From assembly GCF_000304475.1 (NCBI RefSeq), contig NC_018946.1, positions 372,001 to 436,000 of the forward strand: a stretch of DNA of 64,000 bases. The letters are read 5' to 3'. Every line of letters begins with the position of its first letter. Within the stretch, counting starts at the first letter, position 1. The DNA comes from Kazachstania africana CBS 2517. Its lineage: Eukaryota > Ascomycota > Saccharomycetes > Saccharomycetales > Saccharomycetaceae. Below are positions 52,029 through 64,000 of the stretch, in pieces. The notes below the pieces were generated by a model, which had not been told where the DNA came from, ran no database searches, and saw only the letters and a program-made list of their open reading frames with translations. Position numbers and translations under genes: made by a program.

Positions 52029-54107
52029 TCAATCCGACATTTCAAGGTCTTCTTCCCCCATATTTCTCAATTTTTCTTTTTCTTTATCTTCTTCCTCCAA
52101 ACTTTCTCTCACCAATCTAGCTTTTTCTTCTCTTACTTCACGTTGAGCAGCAACATAGATACCTAAAGGTGTGCTTTCCCAGTTAACGTCATTTAAAAAT
52201 TTATTTACTTCGGATTTATCGTTTGGACTGAAATCAACATCAATTCTTTTGTTTTGAATATATTGGCTGTTTTGCGTTAGCTTCTCTACGACAATAGATA
52301 ACTGTTTGTTAAAACGAACGTTTTGTGAGTTTTTGATATAACGACGTAAAGCAATTATTACAGGAGTTGTTAATTCAGGGAATGCAACACTTTTACAATA
52401 CAAGGCAAAGTATTCCCCTAATAAATCGAGGAATTGTTCAGCTACTCCTTCTTGGTAAACTTTTGTACCTAAGTAATTTTGTGAGCACTTAATATTATGG
52501 TCAAAGTCAAAAGCTTCTAAATTCTCCTTTTTTTTTGGAACCTTAGTGAAGGCTGTGGAGGATAGGATTTCAGATAAGATAGGGTAGATAGGAATGAAAA
52601 CACCGGTGTTTTGAGATAGCCTAATCAATGATCTGACTAAGTAGAATCTTAATGGGAAAAATTGTGGAGTTGGAATCAATCTTGCTGCACCAATAGTGAC
52701 CTGAACTAATGGGTAGATCAGTTCTCTTAATGGAGATTCATGACCTTGTTCCTTCTCTGGGTTACAGGAGAAAGATAAAACACGAGACCAGAAATCCAAG
52801 GAATGGCAGAATTGCCAGTTATAAATGATCTTGTAAGCCTCTTGTGGGTTAGTTTTACCATTATTTTTGGTGGTAGCGTTCATGGTATTTCTTAAATGTA
52901 TAGCTAATTGTCTAATGTATTCGAAGCCAACTTGGTAGCCTAAGTTCTCATCGATACCGAACAATTCAGCTGCGGAATTCTTCTGGAAGTTGATTAAAGG
53001 CATAGAACGAATATTTGTTTTACGACAACTTTTAATGAATGTGGAGTAAGTAGTCTTTAAAACCACTTCCAATAATGACTTTTTAAATTCTTTACAGGCA
53101 TTGTGTAAGAATGCAAAGGTTGCAATTTGAGTTTCCACTTCTCTAGTGGTAGCCCAAACATTAACAATAGCTTTGACAATTTCCTTTAAAATTCTTCTGT
53201 AAGAAATAATGTAAGGTAATAACTGATCGACAGAATGTAAAACCAGAGCACCCGTTTCGGTATTTGTGATATCATTTAATAATACTAATAGGGATGCAGC
53301 ATGTGATTTGATAATGGCGGAAAGTTTAGAAACGTTATTATTAGAAGGCAATGTTCTGGAACCTTTAGTGTTTTTGTATGGGGCAATTTTTTGCACAGCT
53401 TGGGGTAAGTCCTTTAGACTAACTAGCATTAGGTCATGGAAAGCCCTTTCATCTGTGACTGTGTATTTGTATTCTTCGATGTTGCCTTCTCTATTTAAAT
53501 TGACAGCGACTTTGAAGGCACTTACAATATTTCTTATCAACTTCAAGTTTGGAGATGCATGAAGTTCCTTTTTCCAGCCCTTAACCAATTTTAAAGTAAT
53601 TTCGATCTTGTCATCTTCAGCAGCTTCCATCTTGTCTTCGTTATCATCTTCAGGTTCATCATCATCATTAACACCATCTAAAGGATTACTTGGTGCGAAA
53701 TCCAATAAATCTTTGTCATTTTCCTTCAAATATTTGTAAAACTCAGGGTCATTTTCGGATAATGCAGCCATACTGGTAGCCATGTCTTCCTCTTCAGAAG
53801 AGGAATCTACATCACTTTCACTGTCAGCATCTTTCTTGGATTTTTTGGATTTTTTACTCTTTGGAACGTCAATACCTTTACCAAAAAACTCTTCCACAGA
53901 TAAATCCTTGAACACTTCCTCCTTTGAGGCCTTCTTTAACTTCTGTTCCTCCTTAGTTAACGCAAGCTTTCTCTTTTCTTCTTCACTCTTGTTACCACGA
54001 CGGCCTTTAATTTTGTCGTTGTGAACCTTTTCCTTCTTTCTTTGGTCCAGAGTATGCTTCAAATGCTTGGATTGAAACTTCTTAGTAGCTTTAGAAACCT
54101 TACCCAT
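52029..54107 (-). CDS. NOC2: Ribosome export and biogenesis factor Noc2
   Basis: This 692-residue nucleolar protein pairs with Noc1 and then Noc3 to move pre-60S particles through the nucleus. It begins [25 protein letters not shown] and has Lys/Glu-rich and acidic blocks (about 30-165) with [11 protein letters not shown]. The long helical repeat Noc2 domain (about 180-640) includes [34 protein letters not shown] and [13 protein letters not shown]. Length is close to yeast (710). The promoter carries PAC and RRPE motifs. It is convergent with RET1, as in YOR206W-YOR207C. Confidence 0.95.
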   Translation of the reverse strand: MGKVSKATKKFQSKHLKHTLDQRKKEKVHNDKIKGRRGNKSEEEKRKLALTKEEQKLKKASKEEVFKDLSVEEFFGKGIDVPKSKKSKKSKKDADSESDVDSSSEEEDMATSMAALSENDPEFYKYLKENDKDLLDFAPSNPLDGVNDDDEPEDDNEDKMEAAEDDKIEITLKLVKGWKKELHASPNLKLIRNIVSAFKVAVNLNREGNIEEYKYTVTDERAFHDLMLVSLKDLPQAVQKIAPYKNTKGSRTLPSNNNVSKLSAIIKSHAASLLVLLNDITNTETGALVLHSVDQLLPYIISYRRILKEIVKAIVNVWATTREVETQIATFAFLHNACKEFKKSLLEVVLKTTYSTFIKSCRKTNIRSMPLINFQKNSAAELFGIDENLGYQVGFEYIRQLAIHLRNTMNATTKNNGKTNPQEAYKIIYNWQFCHSLDFWSRVLSFSCNPEKEQGHESPLRELIYPLVQVTIGAARLIPTPQFFPLRFYLVRSLIRLSQNTGVFIPIYPILSEILSSTAFTKVPKKKENLEAFDFDHNIKCSQNYLGTKVYQEGVAEQFLDLLGEYFALYCKSVAFPELTTPVIIALRRYIKNSQNVRFNKQLSIVVEKLTQNSQYIQNKRIDVDFSPNDKSEVNKFLNDVNWESTPLGIYVAAQREVREEKARLVRESLEEEDKEKEKLRNMGEEDLEMSD

Positions 54108-54359
54108 CTTGACTGTCGAGGGTTCTTACACTAAACTGATAAAATGAGATGAGATTTAACTATGGTCTTCGAGTGATGATACTCATAAAATAAAGCTCAT
54201 CGCATTTTGAAAAATTTCAGAGAAAAATTTTCAATGTCGTTTCACGCGATCTAACAGAACCAGGATTCATACGGCTAAACCATATTATTGACAAATCGAC
54301 TAGGATAAGCATTAAGCTCGGGACAGTCCCTGGCTTTCGATGGGCAGAGACGGTGATTG
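54108..54359. promoter_or_regulatory. NOC2/GEP3 divergent promoter with PAC and RRPE motifs
   Basis: GATGAG (54148-54153), CTCATCGC (54196-54203, exact reverse PAC core), AAAAATTT (54210-54217) and AAAAATTTT (54223-54231) cluster within 125 bp of the NOC2 start. The perfect PAC followed by two RRPE copies is a strong ribosome-biogenesis signature. It probably serves NOC2 and perhaps the mitoribosome-linked GEP3. Confidence 0.7.
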
Positions 54360-55991
54360 ATGTGGATGGTTAGGCCGAGCTGCTTACTGGTGGCAAGACG
54401 AATCGCTGGCTATTCAAGATGTCTGAGTTGTAATGCATGCGGAGTTGATTTGCAGAAGCAAGACCCTACTGGTAAAGGTTACTACATTCAGCCGAGCAAA
54501 CACGAAACAAACTTTCAGAAGGAAATTGAGGCTGTCAAATATATGCTATTTAGCCAAGATATTCAGGTTTTGAAAGATGCGGGAAAGACCCAGTCGCAAA
54601 AGGAAGAACATTCACTGATCTGTAAGAGGTGTAACGATGCGTTGCATCATAATAAGTACGATTTGCGAGACTTTCCTCGAACTTCTATTCCACAGTTATA
54701 TGAAAGCATCCCATTAGGTGGTAAGCTTCTGCATGTCGTTCCGTTTTCTGAATTTCCATTGGGGTTATCAAAGAAAGTTCTCACTGATAGAAAGCACGAT
54801 GCATCGTTGCTACTAACGAAAAGTGATCAAGTGCTGTCCAGTAAGGGGACGCTGTCGAAATATGTTCCTCAATTTTTGCAAGATTTTATGAAGTATCAAA
54901 TGGGATTAACGACAAATAAAACAATTGCTATGTCATCTCTAAGAAATTGGAATATTGAACTTCTAAATGCATCTTTACGGAAAATGACATTTTTATTTGG
55001 TTGTGCAAATGCTGGCAAATCGACATTAATCAACACTTTGAGCAAAAAATATACGGGCCATAAAGTCAACTTCCACAAACAAGGAAACTTGCTGGCGATT
55101 GATGAGGATGTTAAAAATTCAACTAAATCTCAAATGGCAGGCGTATCCCACATCCCCAATATGACGAGAGCTCTACAGGGATATCAAATACAAGATAAAG
55201 TCATATTTGATTTACCAGGTTACACCGAAGACATGGATGCCGCATATTTAGAACAAATAGTACGTAAGGATTGGATAAAAAGAGTGAGAGATACCGCTTT
55301 GTTCAAACATGAGAGACTCAAGAAGAAAAATTACGTCACATTGAAAGGTACTGAGCAAGGTTCATGTTATACGTTAGGTGGATTATTTTTCATTGTTCCT
55401 CCAAAGGGAACTATAAATCAAATTGTGAACTATATTCCTGGTGAATATTCCATTTATAGGAACATAGATAAAGCGTTAGAAGTGTTCAAAAATTGTAATG
55501 CTAATTCAAACCATGCATTGGATAAGTACTGCGGTATATTATCTTCCACCTGCACTAAAGAAGCATACATTCGTCACATAATACCTCCTTTTAGAGGAAG
55601 TATAGAAATTGTCTTCAAAGATATCGGTTATGTGCTCCTTAGAACCACCGGCAAATTCGACTTCATGGGATTTCACGAAGTATGGGCACCCAGAGGAATC
55701 AAAGTAATAATCAGAGAGCCATTGGAAAAGACCATTCGAGCATCAAGTGAACTATATATTCAATCGAAGGGAGTCCAGCCAGCATGTCCTACTGATAGAA
55801 TGTTTTTCAGTTCAACGTACGAAATACCATTCGGCGAAACTGATATTCTATCTAAGATGAAAGAAATGTATTTGGAAAGGACAAGGGGCAAGAAAAATTG
55901 TGTTGAGATTGGAAATGAAGATCCATTTATTATAATTGAAAGGTACAAGGCTAATACTTTGACAAACCCGTTTTGGTACTATAATTTTTGA
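54360..55991 (+). CDS. GEP3: Mitochondrial circularly permuted GTPase Gep3/Mtg3 (YqeH-like)
   Basis: This 543-residue protein matches Gep3 (Mtg3), a mitochondrial GTPase required for small-subunit rRNA processing in the mitoribosome. The start at ATG 54360 (MWMVRPSCLL) fits a presequence; ATG 54366 is an alternative. A zinc-binding region (CLSCNACGVDLQ, later ICKRC) precedes a circularly permuted G domain, with G4 TKSD (about 153) before G1 GCANAGKSTLI (about 214) and G3 DLPGY (about 284). The tail FWYYNF is like yeast. Length is close to yeast (556). Confidence 0.94.
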   Translation: MWMVRPSCLLVARRIAGYSRCLSCNACGVDLQKQDPTGKGYYIQPSKHETNFQKEIEAVKYMLFSQDIQVLKDAGKTQSQKEEHSLICKRCNDALHHNKYDLRDFPRTSIPQLYESIPLGGKLLHVVPFSEFPLGLSKKVLTDRKHDASLLLTKSDQVLSSKGTLSKYVPQFLQDFMKYQMGLTTNKTIAMSSLRNWNIELLNASLRKMTFLFGCANAGKSTLINTLSKKYTGHKVNFHKQGNLLAIDEDVKNSTKSQMAGVSHIPNMTRALQGYQIQDKVIFDLPGYTEDMDAAYLEQIVRKDWIKRVRDTALFKHERLKKKNYVTLKGTEQGSCYTLGGLFFIVPPKGTINQIVNYIPGEYSIYRNIDKALEVFKNCNANSNHALDKYCGILSSTCTKEAYIRHIIPPFRGSIEIVFKDIGYVLLRTTGKFDFMGFHEVWAPRGIKVIIREPLEKTIRASSELYIQSKGVQPACPTDRMFFSSTYEIPFGETDILSKMKEMYLERTRGKKNCVEIGNEDPFIIIERYKANTLTNPFWYYNF

Positions 55992-56515
55992 CTAGAGAAA
56001 GAAGTTAATATATTCTACATGTAAATAAACGAATAGAGCGTTTCTAAAAAGAATGAGATGCAAAAAAAAGCATAATTTGAAAATATAGCAATATACAATA
56101 TAAAATTAGACTGTTTATAATTATTCTATCTACAAAGGGGAAACAGCATTAAAAAAAATGGTGTTGGGAACAAGTACTATTATACAATGTGAATTGGAAC
56201 TGAAAAAGAGAACAATTTTGGAAGAAATATTAAAAAAAATGAATATTAAATGGTCCTTCAATGGAAAGAAAAAAAAAAGATTTCCATTTAATTGATGCTT
56301 TCAAAGTTGTTTCCTTTTTTCTGTCTTGCTCTATAAGATTACCTTAATATAATAAAAAAGTAGCAAATGATAAAAAAATTAATCCTGTAATCGAAAGAAA
56401 ATGAGAGAATAACGACAAATAAACAGCGTTAAAAAAGATGAGTTGATGGCATTAGTGATAGAAAGGAGAAAAAAAAGCACTCAAGATTTTTGTAATATTA
56501 ATCTTGAATGTTAAA
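55992..56515. other. GEP3-DED1 convergent 3' region
   Basis: This 524-bp gap separates the 3' ends of two convergent genes. It is AT-rich with many A-runs (for example 56271-56278) and polyadenylation-type TATATA/AATAAA elements. A 96-codon reverse open frame at 56452-56742 overlaps DED1 in another frame and is a shadow. No gene or RNA is visible. Confidence 0.45.
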
Positions 56516-58885
<2,370 letters not shown>

Positions 58886-59545
58886 CTAATAAAGGACACC
58901 TTTCGTAGAGGGCATTTCGTTTTGAGCATCATATGAAAGTGCCGTTTTCAACGCTAATGCTAGAGCTTTAAATGCGCTCTCGCTGATGTGATGGTCGTTA
59001 TCACCTCTTATTGAGTCCACGTGCAAAGTGAAGTTACCAGCTTGTGCAAAACTATTGAGAAAATGTGGGATCATCTCAGTAGTTAAATTACCGATTCTGT
59101 CAGTCTTGAAAGGTAGATTCACTACAGAGCAAGGACGGTTCGATAAATCTACAACAACACGAGATAATGCTTCGTCCAATGGTGCATAACTGTATCCGAA
59201 TCTCTTTACATTCTTTTGATTCGTCATATGTGCCTGTTTGAATGCCTCTCCGAGTGCTATGCCCACATCTTCTACCGTGTGATGATCATCAATGTATAAA
59301 TCACCTTGACATTCTAAGAAAATAGACCAATTTGCGTGTTTTGTGAGGGCATGGATCATGTGATCGAGAAACCCAACACCTGTGTTGATATATATCGACT
59401 GTGAATTTGTCGTTTGTTTTGTCGCATGTTTTGAAGCGTTTTCGTCAATAATAGATGGTAAAGGGTCTAATTTACCACCATCCAACGACAAAGAAATTTG
59501 AATCTTGGTTTCGTTTGTATTTCTGACAATCTTAGATTGACGCAT
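58886..59545 (-). CDS. HIS3: Imidazoleglycerol-phosphate dehydratase His3
   Basis: This 219-residue enzyme catalyses the sixth step of histidine synthesis. The metal-binding histidine motifs characteristic of the family are present: [13 protein letters not shown] (about 63-75), [17 protein letters not shown] (about 89-105), [25 protein letters not shown] and [18 protein letters not shown]. It ends PSTKGVLY. Length equals yeast (220). Its promoter carries a Gcn4-type site and TATA box at yeast-like distances. Confidence 0.97.
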   Translation of the reverse strand: MRQSKIVRNTNETKIQISLSLDGGKLDPLPSIIDENASKHATKQTTNSQSIYINTGVGFLDHMIHALTKHANWSIFLECQGDLYIDDHHTVEDVGIALGEAFKQAHMTNQKNVKRFGYSYAPLDEALSRVVVDLSNRPCSVVNLPFKTDRIGNLTTEMIPHFLNSFAQAGNFTLHVDSIRGDNDHHISESAFKALALALKTALSYDAQNEMPSTKGVLY

Positions 59546-59705
59546 ACTACTTATCTTTACTTTTAGTGGTACCTTCCTAACTTGAGCGGTGCAGTGTCTA
59601 TCAACTTTATATATAATTTTAATATCTTGATAAAAAAAAGAGTCAAAATTTATCGTTTCAATCCAATAATAATATTAGTCACACGGTGATGCGAAAGTTT
59701 AAGTA
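59546..59705. promoter_or_regulatory. HIS3/MRM1 divergent promoter with Gcn4 site and TATA box
   Basis: On the minus strand TGACTC followed by a T-run (59631-59645) lies 95-100 bp before the HIS3 ATG. The TATA element TTATATATAAAG (59605-59616) lies about 60-71 bp before it. S. cerevisiae HIS3 has the same arrangement, a Gcn4 site reading TGACTCTTTTT near -95, so general amino acid control is conserved. Only 160 bp separate the two divergent ORFs. Confidence 0.75.
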
Positions 59706-60713
59706 ATGATAAAGTATATTACGAGAACGTATTCAATAAAACCGGGAATTAAGACTTCAGGTCCATTGTCCAAATCTATAGACAAGAATATACCGCAATA
59801 TAGAAGAGTCAAAGCATGGGAAAGGGACAAGAAGAACAAAGACGATTGGTTTAGAGATAAATATTCACATATTCATGCAGAAAGAAGAAGGAGAAAGGAG
59901 GGAAACAGCGCTTTCATATATGGACACAACAGTGTAGTGAGTGCATTGAATGATGCCAAGAGAGGACGTAAATTGTATTATCATGGAAAGAACATAAATG
60001 AAGAGATTGAAAAATTATGTGATAGGTCTGGAATTTGCATAGAGAAAGTCAGTAAACAGGAATTGAATGCATTGAGTGGTAACAATGTTCATAATAATCT
60101 GGTTTTAGAAGCAGCCCCATTGAAATTAGATACTGCGTCCAGTATTGACGTTTCGGATGATGCAATAGAAGTGCATACCATGTCTGATAATCAGAAGATT
60201 GTAAGAATGAATCGTGGGAACCCACTTGGTGTACTGATGGATAAAATCACAGACCCGTTTAATGTGGGATCAATAGTACGATCTTGTTTCTATATGGGTG
60301 TTGATTTTGCTCTAAGTGCCGGTAGTGTTAATGTCGAGAAAGGATTCTCGAGCACCATACACAAGGCGAGCAGTGGCGCCATTGAGAGCATTCCAGTTTA
60401 CAATATTGATGATAAAGTGAAGTTCATCACTGCGATGAAAGATAAAGGATGGGTATTTGTTGCGGCTACTGTAGATAGTGATAATTCAGAGAAGAGAATC
60501 TTGATGGATGACTTACGAATTGTAGGCGGTACCTCTGGCGTGATTCTAGTTTTGGGCAGTGAAGGCCAAGGCATAAGTAAAAGAGTACAACATGAATGTG
60601 ATTATACAGTAGAGATTCCAGTGAGGGCAAGGAAAAAGAATCGTTCGGTGGATTCATTGAACGTTGGAGTTGCTGCAGGTATACTGCTTGAGAAACTGAC
60701 GGCAGAAAAGTAG
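59706..60713 (+). CDS. MRM1: Mitochondrial 21S rRNA ribose methyltransferase Mrm1
   Basis: This 335-residue SpoU-family enzyme makes Gm2270 in the peptidyl-transferase loop of mitochondrial 21S rRNA. A presequence (MIKYITRTYSIKPG) is followed by a basic region and the L30e-like substrate-binding part (IYGHNSVVSALN). The trefoil-knot methylase motifs are DKITDPFNVGSIVRSCFYMG (motif 1, about 178-197), LVLGSEGQGISKRV (motif 2) and RSVDSLNVGVAAGILL (motif 3). It is shorter than yeast (412), mainly in linker regions. It is divergent from HIS3, as in YOR201C. Confidence 0.94.
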   Translation: MIKYITRTYSIKPGIKTSGPLSKSIDKNIPQYRRVKAWERDKKNKDDWFRDKYSHIHAERRRRKEGNSAFIYGHNSVVSALNDAKRGRKLYYHGKNINEEIEKLCDRSGICIEKVSKQELNALSGNNVHNNLVLEAAPLKLDTASSIDVSDDAIEVHTMSDNQKIVRMNRGNPLGVLMDKITDPFNVGSIVRSCFYMGVDFALSAGSVNVEKGFSSTIHKASSGAIESIPVYNIDDKVKFITAMKDKGWVFVAATVDSDNSEKRILMDDLRIVGGTSGVILVLGSEGQGISKRVQHECDYTVEIPVRARKKNRSVDSLNVGVAAGILLEKLTAEK

Positions 60714-61289
60714 TTTTTATTGTCCTGGGGGGGTAAATATCTCTTATAAATGGCCGTTGCGTAAATAAGATATGAATTTTGCATTGACTTGTATATAGAG
60801 AGGTACGTTGATCGCACGAATGTGTATATTTAACGAAATATAAAGCTGACAGACAGTATAGGCAGTATCGAGGATCTCAAATTCATCGGTCTGTGGCATT
60901 CCCTGTGGCATTGTGGAATGACACAATCGCGCCCCACAAATGCCACAGTATCTATTACCCTGCCACTCCACACTGCGAAATTTTTTCCTGCTGCCAAAAA
61001 GGAAATTTTTTGCCGCAGTTTCGAGCACAGAAACGGCCGCAGAAAATCACGCACCACCACTATTCTTTTTTTCTTTCCTTTTCGATTTCGTCACACATCA
61101 CCAAGACCCGATCTAATATTGGCCACCAGGCTTTTTAATTTTAACATGCTGTCAAATACTCTTTGCTTTCTCGCTTTCTGTTTGTCTCTTATAAGAAGGT
61201 ACAAACTTCTTTGATCCTCTCTGAGATAGTATTATTACTTGGGTTTTCTCTCTTGAATCTCAATTCCTAGTTAAGAACCAAAGATCATC
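60714..61289. other. MRM1-BFR1 intergenic region (BFR1 promoter)
   Basis: This 576-bp gap contains the three-copy CTGTGGCATT motif (listed separately) and pyrimidine-rich leader sequence before BFR1. Several open frames of 70-98 codons on both strands (60744-61214) lack recognisable protein features and are not called. Confidence 0.45.
60891..60948. promoter_or_regulatory. CTGTGGCATT motif, two direct and one inverted copy
   Basis: CTGTGGCATT occurs at 60891-60900 and 60903-60912 (12-bp period) and inverted as AATGCCACAG at 60939-60948. The same 10-mer occurs upstream of HER1 at 24318. The core CTGTGGC matches Met31/Met32-type sites. Distance to the BFR1 ATG is about 340-400 bp. Confidence 0.6.
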
Positions 61290-62786
61290 ATGTCTTCTGC
61301 TGCTGTAGCCACTAAGAAAAGCAATTCGCCTTCTGTTCAAAAATTCAAACGTCCTGATGTTGCTGTCAGAGATAAGAAATTAGAGACTTTAAATGTTCAA
61401 TTGAAGAAGATTGATCAAGAAATAGCTCTATTAAAGAAACAAATCGATCAACATCAACCAAATGATTTGACTCTCAATGAAAGAAAGAAATTACAAGATG
61501 AAAATAAGGAAATCATCAAGAAGCAAGCTACTTTGAAGGAAAAAAGAAATAATATACACACACAAATTAAATCTTTAGATTCTCAAATCAAGAGAAAGAC
61601 TAATGAAATCAATGAAAAATTGGGTAAACAAGCTAAAAAATCAAATTTTCAATCTGCTGATGATGTTAAAGTAAAAATTGATGAAATTGATCAGTTAATT
61701 GGTACAGGCAATTTATCAATTGTTGAAGAAAAATTAATGATTAAAGAAATTCAATCATTAAATAAATTAATTAAAGATTTAAAATTAATTGATCCAATAA
61801 AATCTTCAATTGATAATGATAAGACTAAAATTAATCAATTAAAAGATGAATTAAACAACGAATTGACACCACAAACTAAAGAATTATCTACTAAATTCGA
61901 ATCAAATCAATTGAAGTTGAATTCTATCAATGAAAAGAGTCAATCTGTCTATGATAAGAGACAAACTGTCTATAATAAGCGTAATGCTTTATACAAGAAG
62001 CGTGATGAAGTTTACAGTCAAATTAGAAAGATTAGATCTGATTTCGATAATGAATTTAAAGCTTTCAAATTGAAGTTAGAAAAAGAACGTTTAAAGCGTG
62101 AACAAGATCAATTATTATCAAAATTATTAGAACAAAAGGAAAATGATATCACTAAATTAACTGAAAAATTAAACATGGCAAAGACACCAGCATTTACTTA
62201 CGAAATTGAAGCCATTGAAAACTCTTTAGTTCATTTAGATCCAACTTACACAAAACCAACAAAGAATGTGTTATCTGGTTTCGAATCTGAACCCTCAAAA
62301 ATTGAAAATAAAATCAATATTAAACAAGTCAATAATGATGATTTAGTCTTGGTTCAAAAAGCTGAAGTTGATCCATTCACCAGAAACACTGCTCCATCAA
62401 AATCTAAAAAATATAAGAAGAAGCAATCCAAATCAAATGAAAATACCGGTACTTCAGTTTTTAACAAGATTGATGGTAAATTCTCTCTAGAACCAACTTT
62501 AATTGCTACTCTTTCAGAATTAGATGTTGTTGTTCCAATCTCAAATGATGATGTCCAAAAGACTATTGATGAATTAAAGGCCAAGCATGAAGAACTCTTA
62601 TCTAAGCAAGATGAAGCTACTGAACAAAATGTCAAAGAAGCTCAAAGTAAATTAGATGCTTTAGTCAAAGACTATGAAGCAAAGGAAGAAAAAATCAAAA
62701 AGGATTTAGAAGCTAAGAGACAAAAGGAAAAAGAACAACAGGAAAAAGAACAAGATGAAGAACAAAGTGAAAACAAACAACAATAA
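61290..62786 (+). CDS. BFR1: Polysome-associated coiled-coil protein Bfr1
   Basis: This 498-residue Lys/Glu-rich protein matches Bfr1, an RNA-binding component of mRNP complexes on ER-bound polysomes, first found as a brefeldin A resistance gene. It begins with a Ser/Ala-rich stretch and FKRPDVAVRDKKLETLNVQLKKIDQEIALLKKQID. Coiled coil continues to about 290, with a later block (SVFNKIDGKFSLEPTLIATLSELDVVVPISNDDV, about 391-424) and a second coiled coil to the Gln/Glu-rich end. The tail makes it longer than yeast (470). The coding sequence is noticeably AT-rich. Confidence 0.93.
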   Translation: MSSAAVATKKSNSPSVQKFKRPDVAVRDKKLETLNVQLKKIDQEIALLKKQIDQHQPNDLTLNERKKLQDENKEIIKKQATLKEKRNNIHTQIKSLDSQIKRKTNEINEKLGKQAKKSNFQSADDVKVKIDEIDQLIGTGNLSIVEEKLMIKEIQSLNKLIKDLKLIDPIKSSIDNDKTKINQLKDELNNELTPQTKELSTKFESNQLKLNSINEKSQSVYDKRQTVYNKRNALYKKRDEVYSQIRKIRSDFDNEFKAFKLKLEKERLKREQDQLLSKLLEQKENDITKLTEKLNMAKTPAFTYEIEAIENSLVHLDPTYTKPTKNVLSGFESEPSKIENKINIKQVNNDDLVLVQKAEVDPFTRNTAPSKSKKYKKKQSKSNENTGTSVFNKIDGKFSLEPTLIATLSELDVVVPISNDDVQKTIDELKAKHEELLSKQDEATEQNVKEAQSKLDALVKDYEAKEEKIKKDLEAKRQKEKEQQEKEQDEEQSENKQQ

Positions 62787-62848
62787 TGAAATTGTTTTCT
62801 CATTTATGTAAAGCACAGTTTTTTTTTGTATCATTTTATAAATTTGTT

Positions 62849-63931
62849 CTAGAAAATAAATTGTAAATTAACATCTATAGGGTGTGAAGCTGATAATTGT
62901 GGTTTTTGAGAGTACTTTCCTCTCAATTCCTGTCTCATATTCTGTAACAGAGATAAATATGACTGTTGCGGTTGTAAATTCAAAACTTTGATAAATGCGT
63001 ATGACATAGCACCAATATTCTGACCGTCTTCAACAGCATCTGCTGATGTCTGGTCATCCTTCGAACCTGACAACATTATAACGTCGGCGGCTGAGAATTT
63101 GATTTGTTTGACTCTATCTCTTATGCCAGTACTTGAATTTTTATTCCAAAATGATGACGCCATAGACCCCAACGATGTTATCATTCCCATATTATTGCCT
63201 GTAGCGTATGAAAGAGCAACATTCAGACCATCTTGACCTACATTTTTCCAAGCATTTGGCTCTTTGATAACACCTTTCGTTGAGTAACAGTATGGCAAAT
63301 CAAGTGCACTACCTGAATGGCAGGAATCGAATAGCGCAGTCAACCTGACACCTTGCGGTAACGTACGTACCATAATTTCATGCATCTCATCATCGACAAT
63401 ATGACCAGCTGTCTGGAAATCCACCGGGTAAATGACACTATCAAATCCATCAACTTCATCGCCGTCTAAATCCTTGGTTTGTCCACCATGACCAGAATAG
63501 TGGAAAAAAAGTGTATCATTTGCCTGTACATTACTCACCAGCCAATACATTGCTCTGATCATATTCTCTCGTGTCGGGACCCGTACATATTCCCTATTAT
63601 CATCGGTCAATATGACAATATCGTCTGGATTATAACCGTACTGAGTAGTTAAAAAATTGTAAATGTTCTGTGTATCATTGATACAACCTCGTAATTGATT
63701 TTGAGAGCCAATATAATTGATACCAACCAGCAGAGCCTTACGTTTCCCCGTACATTGCGAATATTGATACTTTGTATGTGGGTCTAATTCTGAATTGAAA
63801 GTCTGAGGTCTGATCGGCGGTGCTACCAATTGTTGGGGCTGAATATATCCAGCATACCGTTCATTGGCAGTATTATTATAATTATTAGCACTGTTGTTGT
63901 TATACGTGTATCTACCCTGACCTGGAAACAT
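62849..63931 (-). CDS. MCA1: Metacaspase Mca1 (Yca1)
   Basis: This 360-residue cysteine protease of the caspase-like clan cleaves after Arg/Lys in a calcium-dependent way and acts in protein quality control and cell death. A Tyr/Asn/Gln-rich N-terminal stretch (MFPGQGRYTYNNNSANNYNN to about residue 55) precedes the p20-type domain GKRKALLVGINYIGSQNQLRGC. The catalytic dyad is His in FFHYSGHGGQT (about 144-154) and Cys in ALFDSCHSGSALD (about 199-211). The N-terminal prodomain is shorter than in yeast (432 residues in all). It is convergent with BFR1, as in YOR197W-YOR198C. Confidence 0.96.
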   Translation of the reverse strand: MFPGQGRYTYNNNSANNYNNTANERYAGYIQPQQLVAPPIRPQTFNSELDPHTKYQYSQCTGKRKALLVGINYIGSQNQLRGCINDTQNIYNFLTTQYGYNPDDIVILTDDNREYVRVPTRENMIRAMYWLVSNVQANDTLFFHYSGHGGQTKDLDGDEVDGFDSVIYPVDFQTAGHIVDDEMHEIMVRTLPQGVRLTALFDSCHSGSALDLPYCYSTKGVIKEPNAWKNVGQDGLNVALSYATGNNMGMITSLGSMASSFWNKNSSTGIRDRVKQIKFSAADVIMLSGSKDDQTSADAVEDGQNIGAMSYAFIKVLNLQPQQSYLSLLQNMRQELRGKYSQKPQLSASHPIDVNLQFIF

Positions 63932-64000
63932 CTGTAGTCTTATTTCTTTACTTTATCTTCTCTTGTTATAGCATCTCAGTTCAAGCTAAGTTTTCCCTAA

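Noticed and set aside
60744..61214. Overlapping 70-98 codon frames on both strands upstream of BFR1
   Set aside because: They overlap each other on both strands and contain the repeated CTGTGGCATT motif, which fits a promoter rather than a gene.

Overview
This window is nuclear DNA from a budding yeast of the Saccharomycetaceae. It is AT-rich and gene-dense, with short intergenic gaps. About 36 protein genes on both strands have recognisable Saccharomyces cerevisiae counterparts, and the two introns found carry perfect yeast splice signals (GTATGT or GTAAGT, TACTAAC, TAG). I see no tRNA, rRNA, LTR element or CRISPR. The organism is not S. cerevisiae: proteins are clearly diverged and gene order is rearranged. 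Single-copy neighbours that S. cerevisiae carries on two duplicated chromosome arms (YOR and YPL names, recalled from memory) are interleaved here, which suggests another post-genome-duplication lineage of the Kazachstania, Naumovozyma or Tetrapisispora kind. I cannot name the species.

Layout. (1) 1-3048: EXO84 (cut by the left edge) and SIF2, as on S. cerevisiae chromosome II. (2) 3164-3946: an unassigned, possibly perilipin-like protein. (3) 4719-17130: RPE1, ALB1, MTC1, LSM1, GCD14, NIT2, SPT10, the 52-residue MCO6 and PBS2, collinear with the YJL121-YJL128 block. (4) 17880-32574: RCN2, MCT1, ODC2, DSC3, RPB8, ISU1/2, HER1 and the tandem pair WTM2/WTM1 (YOR220-YOR230). (5) 32876-33226: a small tail-anchored ORF of unknown identity at a synteny junction. 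(6) 33368-63931: RFC1, RUD3, AIM41, SPR2-like, TAF14, SAS5, STE4, HHO1, MGM1, RET1, NOC2, GEP3, DED1, HIS3, MRM1, BFR1 and MCA1 (YOR217 down to YOR197, with TAF14 and HHO1 from the YPL side). Orientations agree with S. cerevisiae throughout, once the blocks are inverted.

The genes serve ordinary cellular functions: transcription and chromatin (SIF2, SPT10, RPB8, RET1, TAF14, SAS5, HHO1), ribosome and RNA biology (ALB1, LSM1, GCD14, NOC2, GEP3, MRM1, DED1, BFR1), signalling (PBS2, RCN2, STE4), mitochondria (MCT1, ODC2, ISU, MGM1, AIM41, MCO6), trafficking (EXO84, RUD3, MTC1) and metabolism (RPE1, NIT2, HIS3).

No wholly new system is evident. The most interesting signals are regulatory or structural. 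They are a phased triple TCACGTG array plus three TGTGGC motifs (sulfur-regulon grammar) and two Aft-type CGCACCCA sites between ISU and HER1; three pheromone response elements at exact 11-bp spacing upstream of STE4; adjacent YEATS genes TAF14 and SAS5 that both carry an N-terminal phase-0 intron; a 49-codon pure CAA run in PBS2; a three-copy CTGTGGCATT motif upstream of BFR1; and strong unexplained inverted repeats upstream of RPE1.
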